Assembly (NCBI RefSeq): GCF_007993755.1 | Contig: NZ_CP042467.1 | Coordinates: 3,868,001 to 3,932,000, forward strand | Reading direction: 5' to 3' | DNA: 64,000 bases | Source: Microvenator marinus | Lineage (GTDB): Bacteria; Myxococcota_A; Bradymonadia; Bradymonadales; Bradymonadaceae | Part shown: positions 28,787-37,356 of the stretch, one piece after another | How the letters are laid out: each line of letters opens with the position of its first letter | Position numbering within the stretch: the first letter of the stretch is position 1 | Notes under the pieces: generated by a model | Databases searched by the model: none | Seen by the model: the letters and a program-made list of their open reading frames with translations, nothing else | Told to the model about the DNA's origin: nothing | Made by a program: the position numbers and the translations under genes

Positions 28787-30187
28787 TCATGTCTTTGCTC
28801 CTAGCTCTTTCAGAGGCACGCGCTGGGCCAAGATAAAAAGACCATAAATCAGCACGCCCGCACCAATCTGGAGCCCTAGCCAAACCGGACCTTCAAACGT
28901 GCGAAGAGGCCAAATAGCGGCGCTCATGCACGCCGTGGCCACCAAGACTTTTGCTGGTGTTTTGAAAGTGAGGGGCAGTCTGAAGACTTTTCGGCCGAAC
29001 CATGCGCTTTGGAGCAAGGCGAGCAAGAGGCTAACCAACGTGGCGAACGCCGCTCCCATGATTCCGTAGGCGGGTAGAAGGAGCAGATTCAGAACTAGGT
29101 TTATGGCTGCAGTGTTCGCGGTGATAAAAAGCTGAACCCAGGTTTTCTTTCCGAGGTGAAAGCTCAGGTCTGTGTAGGTAGACTTGATGCCAGCAAAAAA
29201 TGCTCCCAGCGCTACCAGAGGCATGAAGTGCGCGGCGTCTTTGGCGAATTCTGCACCGAGGATAGTGCCCGCCAGATTTGGCGAACACACCATTAGACCG
29301 GCTGTGGCGGGGACCCCGAGCAGGAGTAGAAACTCCAAGTTCCTCACGAGTTCAACGCGAGCTGCCGCTTCGCCTTTGGTGTCCAGCGCTTTGACCACTC
29401 GTGGGTACGCGGAAAGATTGACAATGGTAAAGATGGCGTTGATTGCGAAGTAGGCGAGGTCGTAGCCGGCGGAGTAGCGACCAGCGTGACCGGTAGTGAA
29501 AAAATGCGCGAGCATGAATCTATCAGCGCTAGAGAGCACAAAACCGAGCGCTGCGATTCCGGCCAGTGGTGCGGCATATGTGAAGATATCCCTTGCGAGC
29601 TCAGGCTTCCAAGTCTTTAGTGTGAGTCGTGAGCGTTCAGTGAACATCCCGAGTGCGACGATGCTCATCATGCCGATGGTTGTCCCTACGATCGGGGCGA
29701 GACCACCGAGATCTGTGAAGTAAATCAGTGAAAGGCTTAGGCCTATGGCGAGTCCACTCTTCCCTAGGTTGAGCCAACCATATGCTGCCGGGTTAAGCCG
29801 GCTTCTCGCCACTTCGAGTGCGAGTTCGAATCCCGCGAATGCCCAGACCATGGTCAGACCGAGTCCAATGGTCGCCAGAGGAAGCGATGCGTCAACCGCG
29901 TAGATTGTGAGTGCAGCACCGACGCTGATGCCCATCATGCCTACGAACGCGCGGCCAAGTGTTGAGAATAGGTCGGACTCCTCTTCGGTCGCGTGATAAA
30001 AGCGCGCCAAACCTGCGCGCAGCCAGTAGAAAAGGACCACGTTGAAGAATGCCGCACCGGAGAGGACCAGCGCATAGACTCCGTATTCGTCTGGTTCAAG
30101 CCATCGGGTGTAGAGGGAAATCGCCGCAATGTTCAGGATTGCGGGGCCACCCCGCGCCAGTCCGTAGAGGAGTGTTTCGCGAATCAT
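28787..30187 (-). CDS. Polysaccharide flippase (Wzx/RfbX type)
   Basis: 466 residues with about 12-14 hydrophobic segments and no soluble domain. The opening RGGPAILNIAAISLYTRWLEPDEYGVYAL is the typical start of PST-type flippases. Other marks are SADRFMLAHFF in the middle and NLLLLPAYGIMGAAFATLVS. It would move undecaprenyl-linked repeat units to the periplasm for polymerisation. The stop of the neighbouring methyltransferase overlaps its start by four bases, so the two form an operon. Confidence 0.88.
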   Translation of the reverse strand: MIRETLLYGLARGGPAILNIAAISLYTRWLEPDEYGVYALVLSGAAFFNVVLFYWLRAGLARFYHATEEESDLFSTLGRAFVGMMGISVGAALTIYAVDASLPLATIGLGLTMVWAFAGFELALEVARSRLNPAAYGWLNLGKSGLAIGLSLSLIYFTDLGGLAPIVGTTIGMMSIVALGMFTERSRLTLKTWKPELARDIFTYAAPLAGIAALGFVLSSADRFMLAHFFTTGHAGRYSAGYDLAYFAINAIFTIVNLSAYPRVVKALDTKGEAAARVELVRNLEFLLLLGVPATAGLMVCSPNLAGTILGAEFAKDAAHFMPLVALGAFFAGIKSTYTDLSFHLGKKTWVQLFITANTAAINLVLNLLLLPAYGIMGAAFATLVSLLLALLQSAWFGRKVFRLPLTFKTPAKVLVATACMSAAIWPLRTFEGPVWLGLQIGAGVLIYGLFILAQRVPLKELGAKT

Positions 30188-31290
30188 TTTTGGGCACTTG
30201 ATGCGAGTTGTGCCTCAAAATAGAGGCCGACTCCTCGTTGAGCAAGGCGCGCGGCTAAACTCAAAGGGGCCAGGGCTGTGGTCCGGCCGAACCTGAGTAT
30301 AGGTCTGATCAGCTGAGCTGGAGTATTGGTCTTTGTTGACTCGGTTGGCGCGGCGATCCGCCCCTTAATTGATTTGGTTTTCCCGCGAATCAGGTTGTGT
30401 TCGAAGTAGGCTGCGCTCTCACTTAGTCTCAAGTGAATTGGGAGTACCTGAACGTATGCGAATCCCCTCGAGTAGAGGTAGTTTTGCAGAACAGGTTTGG
30501 AGAACCATAGAAAATGGTGAGGCGGGAAGTCGCCGGCGCTAAGCTCACGCGTTCGCTCTGCCAGCGGGCGATCCCTGTTTGGCACGCTACCTGCCAGAAC
30601 TCCGCCAGGCTTAAGGAGTGCTTGAGCTGACCGGATAAAGCTGTTTGGTTGATCCTGATGTTCAAGGACCTCAAAGGCGGTGATGACGTCGAATTTCAAG
30701 TCAGGGAATTTTTCGCCGAACTCTTCTACGGTTAGTGCGTAGACGTTCTCAAGTCCTCGCCGCAGCGCTGCCTCAATACTCAAGCGGTCAAAGTCGATTC
30801 CCCAGACCTCAAATCCCGCATCTTTTGCGGCTTCGATGAATGAGCCATCGGCACACCCGAGGTCGAGTAGACGACCTCTCCACCTTTGCGCTCGTGCGCG
30901 TCCTAGGAATGTAAGGTGCCTTTCCAGAATTGAGCTGCCGCCTTCGTGCCTTTGCTCATAGGATGAGTGCTCCGATGCCTCATAGAACTCCGGAATGATC
31001 CGCAGAGGAGTCCAGAACTGGAGGTTGCACTGGTTGCATTGGTGCAGGGTGTATTCGGTCTGGTTGTAAGGTGCAATGTAGGTCCTCAACTTGGTTGAGG
31101 AACTCGAAAAGCAACTAGGACACTGGATGTTCACTCGCGAATCCTCGGTTATTTTCTTTCGTTCTTCCGAAGTAGCCTCTCCCAGAATGGAATGAGTTGC
31201 CTTGCCCCTGTTGAGTTGAGGTGTGGCTGAAGGCAATCCCTTGATTTCGCTTTGAAATCGAAACTTGTAATCAGAATTGGTTGATTCCAT
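30184..31290 (-). CDS. Class I SAM methyltransferase with zinc ribbon
   Basis: About 368 residues from ATG 31290; a TTG nine codons upstream is an alternative and the first 50 residues look unstructured. A zinc ribbon (CPSC, then CNQC about 30 residues on) precedes a SAM domain: LLDLGCADGSFIEAA, VWGIDFDRLSIEAA, DVITAFEVLEHQDQP and LKPGGVLAGSVPN. The later DFPPHHFLWFSKPVLQNYL is typical of polysaccharide-locus methyltransferases. Probably methylates a sugar or lipid-linked intermediate; the exact substrate is unknown. Confidence 0.88.
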   Translation of the reverse strand: MESTNSDYKFRFQSEIKGLPSATPQLNRGKATHSILGEATSEERKKITEDSRVNIQCPSCFSSSSTKLRTYIAPYNQTEYTLHQCNQCNLQFWTPLRIIPEFYEASEHSSYEQRHEGGSSILERHLTFLGRARAQRWRGRLLDLGCADGSFIEAAKDAGFEVWGIDFDRLSIEAALRRGLENVYALTVEEFGEKFPDLKFDVITAFEVLEHQDQPNSFIRSAQALLKPGGVLAGSVPNRDRPLAERTRELSAGDFPPHHFLWFSKPVLQNYLYSRGFAYVQVLPIHLRLSESAAYFEHNLIRGKTKSIKGRIAAPTESTKTNTPAQLIRPILRFGRTTALAPLSLAARLAQRGVGLYFEAQLASSAQK

Positions 31291-31382
31291 TCCACGGCCC
31301 GGAGCTTTTTTTGGCAACTCGGGTTTATGCTTTGTTAGGTCGAATCTTCCAAGCTCAAAGTTCGCTATTGGAATCCGGACCT

Positions 31383-31434
31383 GGTGACTATCTTGGCGAA
31401 GCTGGTGGCTATCTTGGTGAAGCTGGTGACTTTG
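31383..31434 (+). repeat. 21-bp tandem repeat, 2.5 units
   Basis: Units of the form GGTGRCTATCTTGGYGAAGCT repeat twice and start a third time in the gap between a minus-strand methyltransferase and a plus-strand lipoprotein. The reading frame through it (YLGEAGG) has no support as a gene. It lies about 70 bases before the lipoprotein start, so it may affect its promoter. Confidence 0.8.
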
Positions 31435-31504
31435 TTCGCTCTATTCTTGAATTTGCGTGGGGTTTTGCTAGGTTGCGCCCAACATTTCCAGCGAAGGAGT
31501 TGAG

Positions 31505-33112
31505 ATGAAGGCGATTGTGTTGGGAGCTTTGTTGCTCTTGGTGGCGGGTTGTAACCTTAGCGACGATTCCCAGGTTTTGCCGCAGGGTGGGAATAATGAG
31601 GATTGTGATCGTTGTGGCGTGTGTGATGACGATGCGTCGAACGATTGTGAGATGGACTGCGCGGGTAATTACGGCGGGGATGCCGTTGAGGACGCGTGTG
31701 GTGTTTGTGATGCTGACCCCACCAATGATTGTGTGGTGGATTGTGCTGGCGAGGCTGGTGGTGACGCGGTTGAGGATGCCTGTGGTGTTTGCGATGCGGA
31801 TCCAAACAATGATTGCGAGGCGGATTGTGCGGGCGACCCAGGTGGTGACGCGGTTGAGGATGCCTGTGGCGTCTGTGATGCGGACCCCACCAACGATTGT
31901 GTGGTGGATTGTGCGGGCGAGCCTGGCGGTGATGCCGCTGAGGATATGTGCGGCGTGTGTGACGCGGACCCTACCAACGACTGTGTGGCGGATTGCACGG
32001 GCGAGTTTGGGGGCGAGGCTGAGACTGACGCGTGTGGGCGTTGCGTAGGTGGTGATACCGGCCGGACGGCTTGTCCGGTGGCCACGTTTGTGGCCGTGGA
32101 AGACGCGTTTGTGCGTGAGCTTGCACCCGACGCCAACCACGGCGGCGAGCCAGTTTTTGTGACGGACCGCGAGAACGCGACCTCATTTTTGAAGTTCGAC
32201 CTGAGCGCGTTGCCTACGGATATCGTGATTCGCTCGTTGAGCATTCGCCTGACAGCTACCGGGGCTGAGAGTTTTGGCGGCAATGGTGACGTGAACGTCT
32301 ATTTCTCATCCGAGGATGGGTGGAGTCAGTCGCAGGTGACCTTCGGTAGTGCGCCTTCGTTCTCGGACTTCATCGTGGCGAGCATGAACGTCGCAAACTT
32401 TGTGGAAGGCCAAGATATGGAGATTGAGATTGTGGATGACCCTGAGCTCATGGAGCGCTTCCAGAGTGAAGTATGGGGCAATAAGATCGTGACGCTCCGC
32501 CTTGCCTCGCCAGGTTACAGAACCGCGTTCCACTCCACTGAGGCCAACGGTACGTCATTGCACCCACGGATCCAGGTTGCGTATCAGGAACTCGCGAGCT
32601 TCGAGGTGCCGCCAGTGGCGGACGCATATGTTCGCGATGGTGCGCCGGACCAGAACTTCGGCAGTGAGATTGAAATGCGAGTGGATCCACGTGCGGGTGC
32701 CGCAGCGTTCTTGAAGTTTGACCTGAGCACGGTTCCGAACATCACCATTCAGCGCGCGTCGTTGCAGGTAATCTCGCACACTGGCTTTGCGTACGGTGGA
32801 AACGGCAACGTGTTTACTTACCTTGTCGAAGACGATTCGTGGGAGGAAAGTGAGCTGACCTTCAACAATTCGCCTACCTGGGTCAATGACGAGTTAGGTT
32901 TCTGGTTCATCTGGCACGATGGCTCGTTCGTGGACAAACCAGGGATTAATGCCTCCGAGAAGCTCTTGGCCCCCGTTCTCGATGCGTATGAGGGGGATAA
33001 GCTAATCTCGTTCCGTCTGGCCTCGCCAGGCTACCGAACGCTCTACCGCACGCGTGAGTTCACGAATCCTGATCAGCGTCCGAAGCTCGTGCTCTACTAC
33101 CTCCCAGACTGA
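31505..33112 (+). CDS. Lipoprotein with cysteine-rich repeats and two DNRLRE domains
   Basis: 535 residues, ATG preceded by GAAGGAG. The signal ends in LLLVAGC (Cys16), so the protein is lipidated. Residues about 34-190 hold 28-residue repeats of the form C-x-G-x2-GGDAVED-x-CGVCDADPTNDC, nearly identical at the DNA level (84-bp units), rich in Asp and probably calcium-binding and disulphide-linked. Two DNRLRE-type modules follow (each starting ADAYVRD or EDAFVRE and containing FLKFDLS), a fold found in surface proteins and cellulosome-like systems. Probably displayed on the outer membrane; binding partner unknown. Tail-to-tail with the next gene, two bases apart. Confidence 0.85.
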   Translation: MKAIVLGALLLLVAGCNLSDDSQVLPQGGNNEDCDRCGVCDDDASNDCEMDCAGNYGGDAVEDACGVCDADPTNDCVVDCAGEAGGDAVEDACGVCDADPNNDCEADCAGDPGGDAVEDACGVCDADPTNDCVVDCAGEPGGDAAEDMCGVCDADPTNDCVADCTGEFGGEAETDACGRCVGGDTGRTACPVATFVAVEDAFVRELAPDANHGGEPVFVTDRENATSFLKFDLSALPTDIVIRSLSIRLTATGAESFGGNGDVNVYFSSEDGWSQSQVTFGSAPSFSDFIVASMNVANFVEGQDMEIEIVDDPELMERFQSEVWGNKIVTLRLASPGYRTAFHSTEANGTSLHPRIQVAYQELASFEVPPVADAYVRDGAPDQNFGSEIEMRVDPRAGAAAFLKFDLSTVPNITIQRASLQVISHTGFAYGGNGNVFTYLVEDDSWEESELTFNNSPTWVNDELGFWFIWHDGSFVDKPGINASEKLLAPVLDAYEGDKLISFRLASPGYRTLYRTREFTNPDQRPKLVLYYLPD

Positions 33113-33114
33113 GC

Positions 33115-34272
33115 CTAGTTTGTCGCCTTTTCCGCGGCAGCTTTGGCTTCTTTGAGTGCTTCTTCAGCCTCAGGGCCCGGGCGCACGGCGAGGTTCTTCT
33201 CGGCGAGCTCCACAGCAAACTTGGGGTCGGTCTCGATGAAATGCTCGAGGGCGTGTCCGTAAGCGGCCTCGGGGAATTTCTCGAGCTGTTCACGGTAGGC
33301 GGCGGTGGCCTTCGCGCGCCATTCCTTGGCCTCGTCGGGGCGCTCGGTGGCGTCTAACACGCCGGCGAGCGCGTCCATGAACTCGGGGCTCGGGACGTGG
33401 TTGAGGATCTCGCGGTACATGGATTCGGCCTTCTCGTAGTTCTCCTTAATCGCGTGGATCTCGGCGATATGCTCAAGGATGAGGTACCAGCCTGAGAAGG
33501 TGGCGTTGGCTAGCTCAAAGAGTTCGAGCGCCTTGTCGTAGTGCTCGCGCTCGAGCTCGAAGATGCCGGCCTGAAGCTGGGTCCACGCGCGTTGGAACTT
33601 AGTGTCCTTGACGGCTGCCTCTTGGGCTTGCGTGAACCATTTTTCTGCCTCTTCCATATTGCCGCGATAGCGCTCGAGGTGGCCGATTCTCACGCGGTTT
33701 CCAGATGAGTCCTCAAGCTTCAAGGCTTCGTCGTAGAGTGCCCTCGCCTTGTCATACTCGCCGCGGCTCACCAGGATATCCGCGCGCAGCGCAATGACGG
33801 CGGCCCGGTCGCCATCTGGGACAATCGCGCGGGCTTCAACCTGAGCGAGCAGGGGTTCCACTTTGGCGAACTGGTGAAGCGTGAAGTGAAGGTCTGCCTG
33901 GGTCAGGATAGGGCCACTACCCTTCTTGGCACGGTCGAGGGCGGTCTTGAGAGCCGCCTCAGCGTCTTTGTAGGGGTCATATGACCCGATGAGCCGGGCG
34001 AGCGCCATATGTGCCTTAGCTTCGCGCTCAAGCTCGAGCCAGCCGGCACCTTCTTCCTGCGCCTTTTTGGCGTTATGCGCGATGGACGCCTGGAGTGCCT
34101 TGAGCATGGAGTCGGCATCCGTGCCTTCCCATGTGGTGAGTTTTGGGGCCTCGGCCGCCGGCTCAGGGGCTGGCTCAGCCGTGGTCTGAGTCTTAGTTGG
34201 TGGCTCAGGTGCCGGCTCTTTTTTGTCGCAACCGATAGTCAAAAGGGCGGCGAGTATCAGTATCTTGTGCAT
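33115..34272 (-). CDS. TPR-repeat lipoprotein
   Basis: 385 residues. Signal MHKILILAALLTIGC gives lipidated Cys15, followed by a Pro/Glu/Ala-rich linker (to about residue 45). The rest is helical with tetratricopeptide-like units such as GEYDKARALYDEALKL, EHYDKALELFELANATF and ENYEKAESMYREIL. TPR proteins act as scaffolds for protein complexes. A terminator separates it from the upstream DUF4331 genes, so it has its own promoter in the 34273-34287 gap or depends on read-through. Confidence 0.85.
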   Translation of the reverse strand: MHKILILAALLTIGCDKKEPAPEPPTKTQTTAEPAPEPAAEAPKLTTWEGTDADSMLKALQASIAHNAKKAQEEGAGWLELEREAKAHMALARLIGSYDPYKDAEAALKTALDRAKKGSGPILTQADLHFTLHQFAKVEPLLAQVEARAIVPDGDRAAVIALRADILVSRGEYDKARALYDEALKLEDSSGNRVRIGHLERYRGNMEEAEKWFTQAQEAAVKDTKFQRAWTQLQAGIFELEREHYDKALELFELANATFSGWYLILEHIAEIHAIKENYEKAESMYREILNHVPSPEFMDALAGVLDATERPDEAKEWRAKATAAYREQLEKFPEAAYGHALEHFIETDPKFAVELAEKNLAVRPGPEAEEALKEAKAAAEKATN

Positions 34273-34287
34273 GTTTAGGTGCCTCTT

Positions 34288-34321
34288 AAAAAAATGGCCG
34301 ATACCTGTGAGAGTATCGGCC
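34288..34321 (-). terminator. Rho-independent terminator of the DUF4331 operon
   Basis: Perfect 9-base stem GGCCGATAC/GTATCGGCC with an 8-base loop; on the minus strand it is followed by A and then seven T. It lies 33 bases after the stop of the gene ending at 34354. Confidence 0.9.
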
Positions 34322-34353
34322 GTTGCCGTTCAGCGTCTTAAGGGACGTCTGGC

Positions 34354-35571
34354 TTATAGTTCGTGTGGTGGGTGCAAGTAAGGGAATGCACTCAGGAACG
34401 CGCCTTCAACGCCGAGGTCGTTTTCGGTTGGGTTCAACACGCCAACAAGCGTCGTCATAGCGTGAACGTCGAGGTCCAAAAGGACCACGGCGAGCGTGAC
34501 GTCGATCACTGGGTCGGTGAGTCGGCGTCCGTTCGGGAAGCGAGCGTTGCCGGTAGTGTCGATTTTGAGGGTGTCTGGCACCACGAGAGGTGCTGCTTGA
34601 CCCACACAATCTGCGGCGATGCAGGGGGTGAGGTCATTTTGGGCCAGGTCGTCGTCGAGCGCCACGTGCAGTGCGGTGACGTTGGCTGTGATATCGGCTA
34701 CGAAGTTGCCGTTGGCGTCGTCAGCTGGGTTCGCGTCATTGTAGGCGTTCTTCTGAGCGCTGGAGATAACGGCCGTTGAGATGGCTGGCATTCCCATGCG
34801 GTCAACGCGTGTGTACTCAGACGGTGCGTTGGTCTTGAAACGGAAGGTTTCCGGGCTGTCCAGGCAGAAGTCGGTTGGTTCTTCACCTGCGTGTGGGCAG
34901 TGGGTTTCTGGTGAAGTCGCAGCTGGTGCGCCACCGTGGTAGATGCGGCACTGGACCGTATCGTACTGGGTGTCTCCGGCATTGCCCGAGTCGTCAAACT
35001 CAGCGCATGCGGTCTGGCACTCAGCGTCCGAGCCGTAGAGCTCATTGTCGCCGGTGCAGTGGTCGAGTGCGAGCTGGCAGTAGTTATCACACCAGGTTCC
35101 GCACATATTACCGCCGGTTGGGCCCGCGTGCACACAGTGTGTGGCTGGGTCGTCAGCGGCTGGTGCGTTACCGTGGTAAACACGGCATGCGATGGAGTTT
35201 CCGTCCATCGCGCCGCGCTCGCCGGCATCCCAAGAACCCACGTTTTCGCAGTAGTCCAGACACTCAGCGGCCGAGCCGTACTGAGCGTTGTCACCCGTGC
35301 AGTTCGCCATGACGGTGTCACAGTAGTTCTGGCAGGTTGGATCTGGGTCTTCGTTGTTATTGTTCGAATTGGTCTGACCGTTGGTGTTGGTCTGATTATT
35401 CGTGTTGGTCTGGTTGTTTGAGTTATTATTCGACTGGTTATTCGAATTGTTGTTGTTCGGTCCAGTCGTGTTGTTTGGGTTGATCGGCGGTGGGTTTGTG
35501 GGCTCGTCGTCGCCACATGCCACGCTGAGGAGACCCACCGAAAGCGCAAGAATTGTTGCTTTGATTTTCAT
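34354..35571 (-). CDS. Lipoprotein with Cys-rich modules and C-terminal half of DUF4331
   Basis: 405 residues. Signal LSVGLLSVAC gives lipidated Cys19. Residues about 25-75 are an Asn/Thr/Gln-rich linker. Two related modules follow (CQNYCDTVMANCTGDNAQYGS, then CDNYCQLALDHCTGDNELYGS), each ending with an HC-x-HAG motif, a design common in myxobacterial surface proteins. From about residue 245 (VDRMGMPAISTAVI, ALDDDLAQNDL, FPNGRRLTDPVIDV) it matches the second half of DUF4331. The first half is in the gene immediately upstream, 15 bases away. Function of DUF4331 is unknown. Confidence 0.8.
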   Translation of the reverse strand: MKIKATILALSVGLLSVACGDDEPTNPPPINPNNTTGPNNNNSNNQSNNNSNNQTNTNNQTNTNGQTNSNNNNEDPDPTCQNYCDTVMANCTGDNAQYGSAAECLDYCENVGSWDAGERGAMDGNSIACRVYHGNAPAADDPATHCVHAGPTGGNMCGTWCDNYCQLALDHCTGDNELYGSDAECQTACAEFDDSGNAGDTQYDTVQCRIYHGGAPAATSPETHCPHAGEEPTDFCLDSPETFRFKTNAPSEYTRVDRMGMPAISTAVISSAQKNAYNDANPADDANGNFVADITANVTALHVALDDDLAQNDLTPCIAADCVGQAAPLVVPDTLKIDTTGNARFPNGRRLTDPVIDVTLAVVLLDLDVHAMTTLVGVLNPTENDLGVEGAFLSAFPYLHPPHEL

Positions 35572-35586
35572 GATATGTCTCCGTGA

Positions 35587-36228
35587 TTAAAGGGTGCCCG
35601 TGGTTGCCCACACTTGGAATTCAGTTTCTGCGCCTCGCGCTGCGTCGAGCGGCATTTCCAACACGATGGTCGTGATGTTTGCGCCGGCGAAGGAGTCGCG
35701 TGTGTTGTCGAAGCTGAGATCTCCGGTGCTAAGCGTGTCTTGGAATCCTTCGAGGTCGAAGAAGAATGGGTCGTCACGGAGGCCGGCCCAGACTTTGACG
35801 TCGTTTCCGGCGTCGATGGTGGCTTCTACAGCGCCTTCAACAGGAGCGGTTGCGCCCGGGATACCTTCCACACGAACACCCCAATCGCCGAGGTCGTTCT
35901 GACCGAATCGCGCGTAGATATTGTGGTTAGCGACGTTGTCGCCGGTGTTGTCGATATGGATGGCGTAGAGTACATCGTCATCGTAGTTGCCGGCTTGGTC
36001 AGCAGCTGGCGCGAGCGGGCCTGAGAAGGTCAGGGCCACGGTTAGCGTGCCTTCTGCAGTGTTATGCCAGGCGTAGATATCGCCGATATCAGCGGCGTTA
36101 CCAGGCGTTCCAACGCGGTCTGGTGGGTCAGTGTGGTCAGCGGCGTCAACCGGCTGGGTTTGGGTCAAATAAAGGCCAGCTGCTGCTGCAATTGCGACAA
36201 CGGGCAACACTCGTGTCCATCGATTCAT
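35587..36228 (-). CDS. Secreted protein with N-terminal half of DUF4331
   Basis: 213 residues with a signal peptide cleaved after about residue 30 (ending VDAADHTD). The mature start DHTDPPDRVGTPGNAADIGDIYAW, then DVLYAIHIDNTGD, VWAGLRDDPFFFDLEGF, ITTIVLEMP and VWATTG, is the first half of a DUF4331 domain. It ends just where the domain would continue with VDRMG, which is found in the next gene. It is therefore a natural split or a broken-then-kept domain. Probably periplasmic or secreted. Confidence 0.8.
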   Translation of the reverse strand: MNRWTRVLPVVAIAAAAGLYLTQTQPVDAADHTDPPDRVGTPGNAADIGDIYAWHNTAEGTLTVALTFSGPLAPAADQAGNYDDDVLYAIHIDNTGDNVANHNIYARFGQNDLGDWGVRVEGIPGATAPVEGAVEATIDAGNDVKVWAGLRDDPFFFDLEGFQDTLSTGDLSFDNTRDSFAGANITTIVLEMPLDAARGAETEFQVWATTGTL

Positions 36229-36359
36229 ACATTCCTCCTAAACGGGATATGAAAAAATTTCGTGATTCGCGGAAGGTAGTTGAGTTCCAACGGCGAAACA
36301 AGGAATTATTAAACTTTTTTCAGTAGCTTAGGGAAGTAGTACGAGTGCCCAGGAGCCGA

Positions 36360-37274
36360 TTAGAGGCTCGACTGCAGCGTGATGTAGCAGGAGTCGTCGT
36401 CGCAAAGGCCTTCATTGCATGCGATGAACGAGTCTACGGCGTCTTTAGAGGCCGAGTCGCAGGTGGTGCGGCATGCCGAGAGGGTGCCGGCATCGATGCA
36501 ATCGAAGAATGCCATGTCGTCGCATGCGGATTTGCATCCGGCCACATTCGCACTTCCACCACCTTCGGAGATCAGCGCGTAGCACGAGTCATCCTGGCAA
36601 ATGCCCGCTGAGACGCATGAGTTGAACGAAGACGCGGTTTGGTCGTCGAGCGTTGCACAGGTGGTGGTGCACGCTGCTACGTCAGTTCCGGTGATGCATT
36701 GGAAGAAGCCGAGTCGCTCGCATGAAGCGGTGCACTCTTCTTGAGGTGTTGGTGGTTCAGGCTCTTCGAACTGACAAGCCTCAACGAATTCGCAGCCGGT
36801 GCGTGTGCTTTCGCAGTAGTCGAGGAATGCTTTCTCTTCGTCGCTAGCTGCGGCACATTGTGCGGCGCAATCCAGAGGAGGAATGCACTGCTCCGTAACA
36901 AGGGTGTTACACGCAGTTTGGCAATCATCCACGGTGGTCGCAGGTGGTGGAGTTGGAGGCTGGATATTGATGGCGCATTCCACGTCACAGATATCGTTGG
37001 TCACGCAGCCCACGAAGAGCTCGATTCCCGACTCACTGGCGCCATCACAGTCTCTGTAACAACCAGCGTGCATTGCGGCATCGTAGCAATCGAAGAATTT
37101 TTGTTGGTCGCATGCTTGCTTGCATTCGTTGATGGCTGCGGCTGGTGCCACAGGGCCAGGGTTGCCGTTAGGGTTCGTGCCGTTGTTGGCAGCCGCCTTT
37201 GATGTGTCGTCTCCGCATGCGGAAATGGCGAATGTGGTTGCGCACAAGATGACCAGTTTTGTTTTCGAAAACAT
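36360..37274 (-). CDS. Lipoprotein of four eight-cysteine modules
   Basis: 304 residues. Signal ending FAISAC gives lipidated Cys20, followed by an Asn/Gly/Pro linker. Four modules of about 50 residues follow, each with the spacing C-x3-C-x7-C-x5/8-C-x3-C-x13-C-x4/6-C-x3/5-C. Three carry the aromatic pair FF before the third Cys (QQKFFDC, RLGFFQC, DMAFFDC); module 2 has VTEQC instead. Eight cysteines per module imply four disulphides each. No named family is recognised. It lies upstream of the DUF4331 pair in the same direction, 131 bases away. Confidence 0.75.
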   Translation of the reverse strand: MFSKTKLVILCATTFAISACGDDTSKAAANNGTNPNGNPGPVAPAAAINECKQACDQQKFFDCYDAAMHAGCYRDCDGASESGIELFVGCVTNDICDVECAINIQPPTPPPATTVDDCQTACNTLVTEQCIPPLDCAAQCAAASDEEKAFLDYCESTRTGCEFVEACQFEEPEPPTPQEECTASCERLGFFQCITGTDVAACTTTCATLDDQTASSFNSCVSAGICQDDSCYALISEGGGSANVAGCKSACDDMAFFDCIDAGTLSACRTTCDSASKDAVDSFIACNEGLCDDDSCYITLQSSL

Positions 37275-37356
37275 TGATTTCCTATAAGTTTGAGTTCCGA
37301 AGTGCGCGGAGATTCAACAGGTTTTTGTGGTTTGTCAAGGGCGTAGATGTACTTGA

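Noticed and set aside
31669-32283. Long minus-strand frame of 204 codons
   Set aside because: It is the antisense of the Cys/Asp repeats of the lipoprotein at 31505, kept open by the repeat itself.
34698-35549. Thr/Arg-rich minus-strand frame of 283 codons
   Set aside because: An alternative frame of the DUF4331 lipoprotein created by its Asn/Thr-rich linker.
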